Notes under the pieces: generated by a model
Database searches by the model: none
Seen by the model: the letters and a program-made list of their open reading frames with translations, nothing else
Told to the model about the DNA's origin: nothing
Program-made: the position numbers and the translations under genes
In this document: one piece after another, positions 13,314-20,369 of the stretch
How positions within the stretch are numbered: position 1 is the first letter of the stretch
How the letters are laid out: each line of letters opens with the position of its first letter
Assembly: GCA_015491205.1 (NCBI GenBank)
Contig: WFWI01000060.1
Coordinates: forward strand, 1-20,658
DNA length: 20,658 nucleotides
Source: Candidatus Microgenomates bacterium
GTDB lineage: Bacteria > Patescibacteriota > Microgenomatia > UBA1406 > GWC2-37-13
Reading direction: 5' to 3'

Positions 13314-15172
13314 AGTTTTGTTTTAATTTCTGTATCTTTCAAAAGTTTTCCTTTATAGACTTCTTTTCCATTTACTTTTACTTCAAAATTATGACCTAAA
13401 GTTCCTGGCTGCTTTTGGATAAAAAGCTTATAAACCCCATCGCCTAAAATGCTCCGCGGAAGCTCATATTCAATTTTTACAACTGCTTTACCTTGAGGAG
13501 AAACTGTTAAAAATCCTTCAAAAACAGTCTTTCCCAAATCTTCATAAACCCTAACTTTCTTTTTAGATCCAACAAAGTTTTTCAGCTTTGCACCTTTGGG
13601 AACATAAACCCTCAACCAGTTGCGAAGCGTAGCATTAAGACAAAGCCCTCCCCGCTCCAAATTACAATCTGAATGAGGATAAGGATTTTTATACTCAATA
13701 ACCAGCTTCCTTAAAACCTTATCTTCTTCTACCCTTGTCTCACTTGTTATATAATGCCTTACAAACATATTCGATTTTGCTCCAGCAAAGTTGACATCAT
13801 TTATGTGAAGATAATCTCCTTTATAATCTTTAATTCTTCCTCCAAAACCAAGGGATTCTACTGCTTTCTGCAAGTTTTTGTCCTCAAAATACAAGAGTAT
13901 ATGTTTTTCATATAAATTATTTATCATTGAATTTACCAACCTTCCCCAATAACGAGAAGGAGAAAACCCAATTGCTTTATAAAACAAAGCCAAAGTCAAA
14001 TCACCCAAAATACCTTTTCTATTTTCCCTAAGATAAGGAGTTGGTCTATCTATAACATCAAGTAGTTTATAAATTGCCTGAGGACAATCACATCGTTTAT
14101 CTATTCTAGCAGAAAAAACAATTCCTCTTACCTCTGTATCACCAAAAATTTTTAAAAGATCAACTAAAACATTTGTATCTATAGCTACTATTCCATCATA
14201 ATCTACTGCTAAAGAGCTCTTCTTATAAAGCTGCTCAAAAGCTTTAACTGATATATAAAAATCAGGAGATAGATTTATATCCCTCAAATAAAGCCTATTA
14301 ACTCCCTTATGGTATTGTAAAATCTCAAAAGGAGCTGGCGGATGTTTTGGAATAGTATTATCAATATCATAAATATCGCCAGATTTTACAAGTCTTATAT
14401 TTCCTTTATCGATCTTGAAAACAGCATAAGCTGTCCAAAAACCACCTGTAGCTCTAAGTTCCTTGTCGTTTTGGAAAATTACTAGATAAGTCTTTTCTTC
14501 ATCAGCACCTAAAATCTCCGGTAAATTTTTCAAAAGACCTTTTGCCTCAACAAAAAAACTTGTCAACCCTAGTACTTGTTCTTTGTATGAAGAAACCTTC
14601 TCCCTTATAGATCTACCTAAAAATCTTTCAGGATACCTATTTGGATCAACAGCTTCAATTCTAACCTCAGCTTCTTTCAAAATCTTTGCTATAGCATCTA
14701 TTTCAGGCTTTACCTTCTCTAAAGCAAAAACAGCAGTTTTTATCCTTTCCTCAACTGATTTTTCAGAAAAAGATACCCCTCCCTTTTTAAAGCCTAAAAG
14801 ATCAGCGTGAGGCTCAATAGCAACTATAAATCTCTCGCTTGCCTCAATAAAGTATCTACCAGCTTCAACTACATTTTTAAAATCCTTGCCATAAACTCCT
14901 ATTAAAGGAATGTAAGAGGTCCAATACAAACCTTTTGCCTCTTTTTCAAATTCGTCATAGGTTTTCTTAAAATCAGAAAGAGTAGATTTTGCTTTATCTA
15001 AATCATTCTCCTTAAAAGCTGCTTTTAAAGCTGCTGCTTTCAATCTTAGCTCTTTTGCCTTTGAATAAACCTTCACCCCCGGCCTCACCAAAAACCAACC
15101 AATAAAAAATAGTAAAATCACAAAGAATAAAACAATTTTGGAATTTGGAATTTGGAATTTGGAATTTTTCAT
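13310..15172 (-). CDS. DUF4012 membrane-anchored extracytoplasmic protein
   Basis: 620 residues from the ATG at 15170-15172. I chose this start because it has AAAGGAG 4 nt upstream and an ATGA overlap with the preceding gene. A short tail encoded largely by a heptamer array is followed by one membrane helix (about 13-29), a helical/coiled region (about 40-215), then the DUF4012 core. The core shows the typical FQNDKELRATGGFWTAYAVF and a later DYDGIVAIDTNVLVDLLKIF. The C-terminal third is beta-rich. DUF4012 is common in actinobacteria and CPR bacteria and is often found beside polysaccharide genes; its biochemical role is not established. Here it directly follows a sugar-phosphate transferase, which supports an envelope-glycan role. 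Confidence 0.88.
   Translation of the reverse strand: MKNSKFQIPNSKIVLFFVILLFFIGWFLVRPGVKVYSKAKELRLKAAALKAAFKENDLDKAKSTLSDFKKTYDEFEKEAKGLYWTSYIPLIGVYGKDFKNVVEAGRYFIEASERFIVAIEPHADLLGFKKGGVSFSEKSVEERIKTAVFALEKVKPEIDAIAKILKEAEVRIEAVDPNRYPERFLGRSIREKVSSYKEQVLGLTSFFVEAKGLLKNLPEILGADEEKTYLVIFQNDKELRATGGFWTAYAVFKIDKGNIRLVKSGDIYDIDNTIPKHPPAPFEILQYHKGVNRLYLRDINLSPDFYISVKAFEQLYKKSSLAVDYDGIVAIDTNVLVDLLKIFGDTEVRGIVFSARIDKRCDCPQAIYKLLDVIDRPTPYLRENRKGILGDLTLALFYKAIGFSPSRYWGRLVNSMINNLYEKHILLYFEDKNLQKAVESLGFGGRIKDYKGDYLHINDVNFAGAKSNMFVRHYITSETRVEEDKVLRKLVIEYKNPYPHSDCNLERGGLCLNATLRNWLRVYVPKGAKLKNFVGSKKKVRVYEDLGKTVFEGFLTVSPQGKAVVKIEYELPRSILGDGVYKLFIQKQPGTLGHNFEVKVNGKEVYKGKLLKDTEIKTKL
15138..15165. repeat. Perfect heptamer array inside the DUF4012 gene
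   Basis: Four exact copies of TTGGAAT (AATTCCA on the coding strand) lie within codons 3-12. Because 7 is not a multiple of 3, each unit is read in a different frame, giving NSKFQIPNSK-type sequence in the cytoplasmic tail. Confidence 0.95.
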
Positions 15173-15837
15173 ATTGCTCCTTTCCCCGTAATCATAACCC
15201 AAGGAGTTTTCAAGATTATCTTAAGATCCTGCCATAAAGAAATTGTATCAACATATTTTGCATCAATCTTTATCCTATCCTTAAATTCAACCTCAGACCT
15301 ACCTGATACTTGCCATAAGCCGGTAATTCCCGGCTTCACTGACAACACTTTCCTTACATATTTTTTTGTTTCAGGATATCTCTTTTGCTGATATTCTAAC
15401 TCATCTGGATAATAAGCTCGTGGCCCAACCAGGCTCATCTCGCCTTTTAAAACATTTATAAGCTGAGGTATTTCATCTATAGAATGCTTTCTAATAAATT
15501 TTCCAACAGATGTTATCCTAGGATCGTTTTTTAACTTAAAGTTTCCTTTTTTGTATTCTTCATAAAGCTCTTTAAACCTAGGATCAGTCCTCAAAAGATT
15601 ATGTGCATTTACAATCATAGATCGGAATTTATACATTTTAAAAAGTCTTCCATTCTCTCCTACCCTCTCGGGCACATCAGCAAAAACTGGCCCTTTTGAA
15701 TCAAGTTTTATAGCCAAAGCTGTAATAAGACTTATAGGTAAAAATAATATTCCCAAAACTATAGCTCCCACTATGTCAATCAACCTTTTCAAATACTTTT
15801 GGTATTTTCGGCCGTAAAAATATTCTTTTATTCCCAT
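15169..15837 (-). CDS. Polyprenyl-phosphate sugar-1-phosphate transferase (WcaJ/WbaP-like core)
   Basis: 222 residues, only the catalytic core of the bacterial sugar transferase family. It moves a sugar-1-phosphate from a UDP-sugar to undecaprenyl phosphate, the first membrane step of glycan synthesis. A reentrant or monotopic hydrophobic helix (about 18-45, with DIVGAIVLGILFLPISL) is followed by YKFRSM (69-74), the catalytic Asp-Glu pair in SIDEIPQL (119-126), LVGPRAYYPDE (136-146) and PGITGLWQVSGR (169-180). The four N-terminal membrane spans of full WbaP are absent, as in the small PglC-like form. Sugar specificity cannot be read. It overlaps the HisRS stop by 10 nt and the DUF4012 start by ATGA. 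Confidence 0.93.
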   Translation of the reverse strand: MGIKEYFYGRKYQKYLKRLIDIVGAIVLGILFLPISLITALAIKLDSKGPVFADVPERVGENGRLFKMYKFRSMIVNAHNLLRTDPRFKELYEEYKKGNFKLKNDPRITSVGKFIRKHSIDEIPQLINVLKGEMSLVGPRAYYPDELEYQQKRYPETKKYVRKVLSVKPGITGLWQVSGRSEVEFKDRIKIDAKYVDTISLWQDLKIILKTPWVMITGKGAI

Positions 15838-17066
15838 TCCTTTATGATTTTACCAACTTGTTGAATATCAACCAACTTCTCTTGCCTTTGCCTCATATCT
15901 CTAATTTTTACCTTTCCCCCTTTTTTTTCATCAGGCCCTAGTATTAACACAAACCTATACCCCTTCTCATCAGCTTGCTTTAATTGCTGTCTTAAGTCGT
16001 ACTTATCCTTAAGCCAAAAATCACAGTAAATTTCTTCTTTTCTTAATTTAGAAACAAGTTGCAGGGAGTCCTGCAAAAGCTCCTTAGAAAACACACTGAC
16101 AAAAACCTTTCCTTGTCCTTCCTCAAGCTGCTTGCTAACTTTGTCTTTTAAAATTTCATAAATCCTCTCAAATCCTAAACTTCCACCTACAGCTGGAATA
16201 TCCGGCCCCCCAAGGGCTTTTACTAAATTATCATATCTGCCACCTCCGGCAATTGAGCTTGGAAAATTCTGACAAACCACTTCAAAAATCATCCCTGTGT
16301 AATAATCAAGCCCTCTTACTAAAAATGGATCAAAAGAAATCCTAACCTTTTCAATTCCTAAATTCTCTGCAAGCTCAATTATTCTCTCAATCTCCTCATC
16401 AGGCTCTAATTTCTCAAACTCCAAAAGCACATTTTTGGAAAAACCCTTTTCCTCCAGCTCCTTTTCAACCCCTTCCCTTCCTTTTTTATCAAGTTTATCA
16501 ACAACTCTAAGCACTGCAAGCTGGGCCTGAGACTCTTCTATTCCCAACTTATCCAATGCTTCAAGTAAAATTTTGCGCGAGTTAATCCTTATAACAAACT
16601 TCTCCAGCCCCACCTCTTCTAAAGCTCGTGAAATTACAGCAAGGATTTCCGCATCGGAAAGAACGTTTTTGCTTCCGAAAATATCAACATCACACTGAAG
16701 AAACTGCCTGTACCTGCCTTTTTGTGGTTTTTCTGCTCTAAAAACATCTTGTATCTGGTAGCGTTTAAAAGGAAGTTTTATCTGCGAGTTTGCATAAAAA
16801 GCCAAAACTCTCGCTGTAGGAACTGTTAAATCATATCTCAGGCCCACTTTTCTTCTTCCTCTGTCTTCAAAAAGATAAAGGAGTTTGTCCGCTTCCTCCC
16901 CATACTTTCCAAGCAAAACTTCTGCCCTTTCCAAAGCTGGCGTTTCCAAAGGCTCAAAACCAAAAAGCTCAAACACTTGAGAAATCTTGTTTTTAAGATA
17001 ATTTCTCACGCGCGCTTCTTTCGGCAAAAAATCCCGAAAACCTGAAAGCGAAACTTTTTTTTGCAT
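15828..17066 (-). CDS. hisS: Histidyl-tRNA synthetase
   Basis: 412 residues, normal length. Charges tRNA-His. Class II signatures: LSGFRDFLPKEA near the start, motif 2 FRAEKPQKGRYRQF (109-122), the histidine-binding loop RGLDYYTG (251-258), GGGRYD (274-279), motif 3 GGSLGFER (294-301), then a C-terminal anticodon domain (about 320-412). It is the first gene of a four-gene operon with the sugar transferase, DUF4012 and recO. The ATG is preceded by a TATAAT box 8 nt away with no ribosome-binding site. Confidence 0.97.
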   Translation of the reverse strand: MQKKVSLSGFRDFLPKEARVRNYLKNKISQVFELFGFEPLETPALERAEVLLGKYGEEADKLLYLFEDRGRRKVGLRYDLTVPTARVLAFYANSQIKLPFKRYQIQDVFRAEKPQKGRYRQFLQCDVDIFGSKNVLSDAEILAVISRALEEVGLEKFVIRINSRKILLEALDKLGIEESQAQLAVLRVVDKLDKKGREGVEKELEEKGFSKNVLLEFEKLEPDEEIERIIELAENLGIEKVRISFDPFLVRGLDYYTGMIFEVVCQNFPSSIAGGGRYDNLVKALGGPDIPAVGGSLGFERIYEILKDKVSKQLEEGQGKVFVSVFSKELLQDSLQLVSKLRKEEIYCDFWLKDKYDLRQQLKQADEKGYRFVLILGPDEKKGGKVKIRDMRQRQEKLVDIQQVGKIIKEWE

Positions 17067-17070
17067 GATT

Positions 17071-17076
17071 TACAAT
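17071..17076 (+). promoter_or_regulatory. -10 box of the divergent DUF2905 gene
   Basis: TACAAT, ending 8 nt before the ATG at 17085; it overlaps the hisS -10 box by two bases. No convincing -35 is seen. Confidence 0.5.
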
Positions 17077-17103
17077 TATATTATATGGAAGACATAATTC
17101 CAA
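17075..17103 (-). promoter_or_regulatory. hisS operon promoter, leaderless
   Basis: Minus strand TTGGAA (17098-17103), 17-nt spacer, TATAAT (17075-17080). The -10 ends 8 nt before the hisS ATG. The -35 lies inside the divergent DUF2905 coding sequence. Confidence 0.7.
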
Positions 17104-17297
17104 AGATTCTAGTCACAACAGGAGTAATACTTATTCTCGCAGGCCTGCTTATTCAAGCCCTGCCAAAGCTTAAACTTCCCCTTTTACCTGGAGATGTTTT
17201 GATTCAAAAAGACAATTTTACCTTCTATTTTCCCATAACAACCTCAATACTTTTGAGCATAATCTTGAGCCTGATTGCTAAAGTGTTTTGGAAATAA
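17085..17297 (+). CDS. DUF2905 two-helix membrane protein
   Basis: 70 residues from the ATG at 17085-17087; an upstream TTG (17061) overlaps the hisS start and would precede the promoter. Two hydrophobic helices, about 5-23 (IPKILVTTGVILILAGLLIQ) and 48-66 (TTSILLSIILSLIAKVFW), are joined by PKLKLPLLPGDVLIQKDNF. LPGDVLIQ with a preceding proline-rich turn is the hallmark of DUF2905. The family is widespread, small and of unknown function. It is divergent from hisS with an 18-nt gap between start codons. Confidence 0.88.
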   Translation: MEDIIPKILVTTGVILILAGLLIQALPKLKLPLLPGDVLIQKDNFTFYFPITTSILLSIILSLIAKVFWK

Positions 17298-17314
17298 GTA
17301 AAAACCTCTAAACA

Positions 17315-17480
17315 CCAAATTTCAAATTACAAACGAAATTAAGCAGAGATGGTTAAAACTGGACAAAGTTAGTTAGAAGGTGAGAAAGTTTAAAGGTTTA
17401 AAGGTTTTAAGATCAGCTTTAGGATTTTGGTTTTAAGATTTAAGATTTTATTGTTTGGTTATTGGTGCTTGGAATCTGAA
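17315..17480. repeat. Intergenic spacer of degenerate 7-8-nt repeats
   Basis: The 191-bp gap between convergent genes holds CCAAATT-TCAAATT-ACAAACG (17315-17335), three octamers of GTTTAAAG type (17388-17411), TAAGATT x2 (17434-17447) and a degenerate TTGGTGC/TTGGAAT-like run near 17462-17480. No clean terminator hairpin stands out. Confidence 0.6.
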
Positions 17481-17488
17481 ATTTATTT

Positions 17489-18262
17489 TCAATTATAGTC
17501 CACCTCCAACCCCGGCATTGCCTCAAACACTTTGTCTGCAAAAGCCCAAAATCCCTCCTCTCCCTTTTGCTCTGCTACACACTCGGAGGCTTCTGCAAGT
17601 TTTTGAGCATAAGGGTGGATAGAGCGTAAAGGAAAATGCCTGTAAACCCAGGCCACATCTTTATTTTCTTTTACAAACCTTGTAGCTGTTGGTTGAAACC
17701 TATCACAGAAAGGACACTGAAAATCAGAATACTCAATTAGAACAAATCTTGCATCTTTTGGGCCCCTCCAATGATCTGTTTTTGGATCCGGCCTTTTGAC
17801 CTTTGGTGCCTGTGGATCTGTGTTTCCTTTTTTAAGCTCTGAGAGCATCTTATTTAACTCCTCATAAGGCACAGCTCCTCGCAAAGCTTGCATATTGCCT
17901 GTTTTAAGATCAAAAATAACTCCACCTGGTGTGCCTCGTATTCCAGCCTTTGCACCTTCATTAAATTGCTCATCAACCTTCTTCTTGTATTTTTCAGATG
18001 ATAAACATGCTTTGAACTTGTTCTCATCTATATTAAGCTCCTTTACAATCTCAGAAAGCTTCTTTCTTTCAGGCTTGACTTCCCCCTTTTCTGGCGCTTG
18101 ATTGTCTACTTTTACTTCCTTCTTGACAGCTCTGTAGGAAACTGAAGTAATTCTACCCAACAAAAAGCCTGCAATGAAGCTTAAAATGACGATTAGACCT
18201 AAGACAAAGTTTGGAGAAAGTTTAGAAAAATCTAAAGCTACCTTCTTTTTCATTTTTGCCAT
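17489..18262 (-). CDS. Membrane-anchored DsbA-like thiol oxidoreductase with swapped half-domains
   Basis: 257 residues. One N-terminal membrane helix (about 19-37) and a charged linker precede an extracytoplasmic thioredoxin-fold region. In ordinary DsbA-like proteins the CxxC half comes first and the cis-proline half last. Here residues 69-146 look like the usual C-terminal half: LSEIVKELNIDENKFKACL, then GAKAGIRGTPGGVIF with the cis-Pro motif GTP (110-112), then PYEELNKMLSEL. Residues 164-257 look like the usual N-terminal half: ARFVLIEYSDFQCPFCDRFQ with C183/C186, then VYRHFPLRSIHPYAQKLAEA and FWAFADKVFE. The protein therefore reads as a circular permutation joined by a Pro/Lys linker (147-163). 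All key residues are kept, so a disulfide oxidase or isomerase activity is plausible. It is 29 nt after the RNA methyltransferase gene. Confidence 0.85.
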   Translation of the reverse strand: MAKMKKKVALDFSKLSPNFVLGLIVILSFIAGFLLGRITSVSYRAVKKEVKVDNQAPEKGEVKPERKKLSEIVKELNIDENKFKACLSSEKYKKKVDEQFNEGAKAGIRGTPGGVIFDLKTGNMQALRGAVPYEELNKMLSELKKGNTDPQAPKVKRPDPKTDHWRGPKDARFVLIEYSDFQCPFCDRFQPTATRFVKENKDVAWVYRHFPLRSIHPYAQKLAEASECVAEQKGEEGFWAFADKVFEAMPGLEVDYN

Positions 18263-18263
18263 G

Positions 18264-18284
18264 GCTTTTAAAAAAGCTTACCTC
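18264..18284 (-). promoter_or_regulatory. Distant ribosome-binding site with intervening hairpin before the DsbA-like gene
   Basis: GAGGT (18280-18284) lies 17 nt from the ATG, too far for normal use. A GCTTTT/AAAAGC dyad (18264-18277) sits between them and, if folded, would bring the site to about 3 nt. The stem is short and its loop tight, so this is tentative. Confidence 0.3.
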
Positions 18285-18291
18285 AAAACTT

Positions 18292-19569
18292 TTATCCTGT
18301 CAACTCCAAAACCATAAGGGATTCAACATGGGGAGTGCGGGGAAAAAAGTTGTAAAGCTTGAAATTCGTAATTTTATAAAAGGGTAAAAGATAAGCTACA
18401 TCTCTAACCTGAGTCTCAAGATTGCAAGAAAGGTAAATAATTTTTTTTGGCTTTACAAGCTTTAATCTTTTAACCACCCTTTTGTGAAGACCGGAGCGAG
18501 CAGGATCTAAAATAACAGTAAAGTCCTTTTCAATAAACTGCAGGGCTGACTCGGCTGCTGACAAAATTATCTCAACATTAGAAGCTTGATTTATCTTCAC
18601 ATTTTCTTTTGCAAAATTCACTGCCTCCTCATCAATTTCCACCAAAACCACCTCGCTAGCTTTTTGGCTGGCCAAAATCCCTATAACCCCAACTCCTGAG
18701 TAATAATCCACTACCTTACCTCCTTCAACCTCCTCAACAATATCTTTCAAAGCCTTTTCAAAAATTTCAGGGTTTATCTGGAAAAAGCTTGAAAAGCCGT
18801 ATTTAAAAACTTTCCCTAAAAGCTGCCAGGTAAAATCAAATTCTCCCCTTTTGTAAATAACATCGGTTATCACAGAAGCAGGTGATAAAGGAGTGGAGTA
18901 ATAAATTGCAAAACCTTTTAATGGAAGTTGCTCTTTAAAATCTGGAAATCGATTCTGAAAACTCTCCTTTGACAGATAAGTAAACAAAGCTGCAGAAACC
19001 TCTTTATCCTGTCCTGTCCTTAATACTAAAGTTTTAAGCATTAATTCATTAAAACCTTTTTCTTGCAAGAATTTTAAAATCTCCTCTGCCGCCCTGTTTA
19101 TCTCTTCTCGTGCTAAAAGGCAAGGAGAAATTGGAGTTTTTTCCTTTGATCCTCTTCTTCCATAGGCCAAGGCAAGCTTGCCACCTTTTGTGCTAAACTG
19201 ATACTCCATTTTTGTCCTATAATGAAAAGGCTCCTTTGGAAAAACTATCTCAACTTCTCCAAACTCAACCCCCAGTTTTTCTTTAACAAAAGAGGTTGCA
19301 AGCTGCTTTTTAAGCTCTATTTCTTTTTCATAGGGCAAAATCTGCCAAGGGCTGCAGGACAAAAAGTGGTCCTCTTTTGGATGAATGCGAAAAGAAGAGG
19401 ACTTTAAAACCCTTTCAACCACTGCTTCAAAATAGCTTCTTTTTCGCTTTACAATCCTTACCTCTACCTCCTCTCCAGGCAAAGCTCCCCAAATATATAC
19501 TTTTTTACCTTTAAATCTCGCCACCCCCGCGCCTTTTAGGGAAAAGGTTTTAATAGAAAATTTCATCAT
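18292..19569 (-). CDS. TrmA/RumA-type RNA (uracil-C5) methyltransferase
   Basis: 425 residues. Methylates C5 of a uridine in rRNA or tRNA using S-adenosylmethionine; which RNA cannot be told from sequence. A TRAM-like beta domain (1-55, with GAGVARFKGKKVYIWGALPG) is followed by the middle domain and a Rossmann methyltransferase: VVDYYSGVGVIGI (286-298), VILDPARSGLH (352-362), catalytic C382 in YLSCNLETQVRD, and FFPRTPHVESLMVLE with the general-base region at E416. RumA has four Fe-S cysteines. Here FLSCSPWQ (69-76) keeps one of the first three, and SPC (148-150) keeps the fourth, so the cluster is probably lost. It overlaps the upstream kinase-like gene by ATGA and begins with two Met codons. 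Confidence 0.93.
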   Translation of the reverse strand: MMKFSIKTFSLKGAGVARFKGKKVYIWGALPGEEVEVRIVKRKRSYFEAVVERVLKSSSFRIHPKEDHFLSCSPWQILPYEKEIELKKQLATSFVKEKLGVEFGEVEIVFPKEPFHYRTKMEYQFSTKGGKLALAYGRRGSKEKTPISPCLLAREEINRAAEEILKFLQEKGFNELMLKTLVLRTGQDKEVSAALFTYLSKESFQNRFPDFKEQLPLKGFAIYYSTPLSPASVITDVIYKRGEFDFTWQLLGKVFKYGFSSFFQINPEIFEKALKDIVEEVEGGKVVDYYSGVGVIGILASQKASEVVLVEIDEEAVNFAKENVKINQASNVEIILSAAESALQFIEKDFTVILDPARSGLHKRVVKRLKLVKPKKIIYLSCNLETQVRDVAYLLPFYKITNFKLYNFFPRTPHVESLMVLELTG

Positions 19570-20354
19570 ACGTTTGGAAAACTAATGGTAGTAGTTATCT
19601 GGTATATTTCACCTTCTCTAACTGAATTATACCTTAAGCCTATGCCACAAAACTCTGCGAATTTCCTAGCCAAGTATGCTCCATATCTTACCCTTTCTCC
19701 TTCTCTCCTTAAAACACCTCTTCCTAAATCTTCAGGCAAAGGATCGGTAGAAGAATTAATTATCTGCAACTCTCTCCTTGTAAACTCTGCTACAAGAGGT
19801 TCCCCTGCCTTAAGCGTAGCAGCACGAGCATTGAGCAAACTATTCCACACAACAACTACTTCCCTCCAACCAAGTTCTATCTGCTCTTTTGGGTTGCTTA
19901 TCTTAAAAGAGGGAACAAACACTTTAACCACGTCTTCTAAACTTACCCTTAACCCTTCTAATCCTTCAGGTAGTACCCCGTGCTCTATAGCCTCAGCTGT
20001 CAAAAACACAATCCGAGCAAAAGCAGCATTATTGTGCAACAAAAGCTCTACTAATCTTTTTGCGAAAGCAACTCCCCCTACTCCTCCCTCTACTCCCTCT
20101 AATTCTTGCGAAGTATACAATAATTCCAAACTCTCAACAAGGCCTTCTATTGTCTGTTGCTTTCTTATGTTATCACCCCCCTCCGTAAGTATATATTCCA
20201 AAACACTCAATATATTAATAATGTTTCTAAGATCATGTCGAGCTAGGTCTTCCTTATCATCAGGCGCTAATCCTTCCACTAAACGCTTTAGAAATGTAAT
20301 AGTCTCATCAGAAAATTGATCAATCGGTCGAGTTTTACCCTCTTCAGGATTCAT
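19566..20354 (-). CDS. Degenerate cytosolic histidine-kinase-like (HisKA/GHKL) protein
   Basis: 262 residues, no membrane span or sensor domain. ARHDLRNIINILSVLEYIL (38-56) resembles the dimerisation/phosphoacceptor helix of HDxxN-type histidine kinases, with H40 and N44. VVWNSLLNARAAT (168-180) matches the ATP-binding N-box, with N175. LQIINSSTDPLPEDL (196-210) sits where the DxGxG G1 box should be but lacks its glycines and Asp. RYGAYLARKFAEFCGIGLRY (223-242) followed by EIYQITTTISFP matches the G2 region and last strand without the GLGL glycines. This suggests an inactive or non-canonical GHKL protein, a phosphotransfer partner, or a scaffold. It has 20 Arg and 10 Lys, unlike its Lys-rich neighbours. 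It leads the methyltransferase-DsbA transcript. Confidence 0.65.
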   Translation of the reverse strand: MNPEEGKTRPIDQFSDETITFLKRLVEGLAPDDKEDLARHDLRNIINILSVLEYILTEGGDNIRKQQTIEGLVESLELLYTSQELEGVEGGVGGVAFAKRLVELLLHNNAAFARIVFLTAEAIEHGVLPEGLEGLRVSLEDVVKVFVPSFKISNPKEQIELGWREVVVVWNSLLNARAATLKAGEPLVAEFTRRELQIINSSTDPLPEDLGRGVLRREGERVRYGAYLARKFAEFCGIGLRYNSVREGEIYQITTTISFPNV

Positions 20355-20360
20355 ACAACC

Positions 20361-20369
20361 TGATATAAT
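20361..20369 (+). promoter_or_regulatory. Extended -10 promoter of the YqeY gene, leaderless
   Basis: TGA-TATAAT ending 8 nt before the ATG at 20378. The -35 region is poor, as expected for an extended -10. Confidence 0.7.

Noticed and set aside
19585..20319. Long plus-strand open frame (244 codons) opposite the kinase-like gene
   Set aside because: The minus frame has kinase-like motifs, a promoter and an ATGA junction with the next gene. The plus frame is a low-complexity Ser/Leu/Thr shadow.
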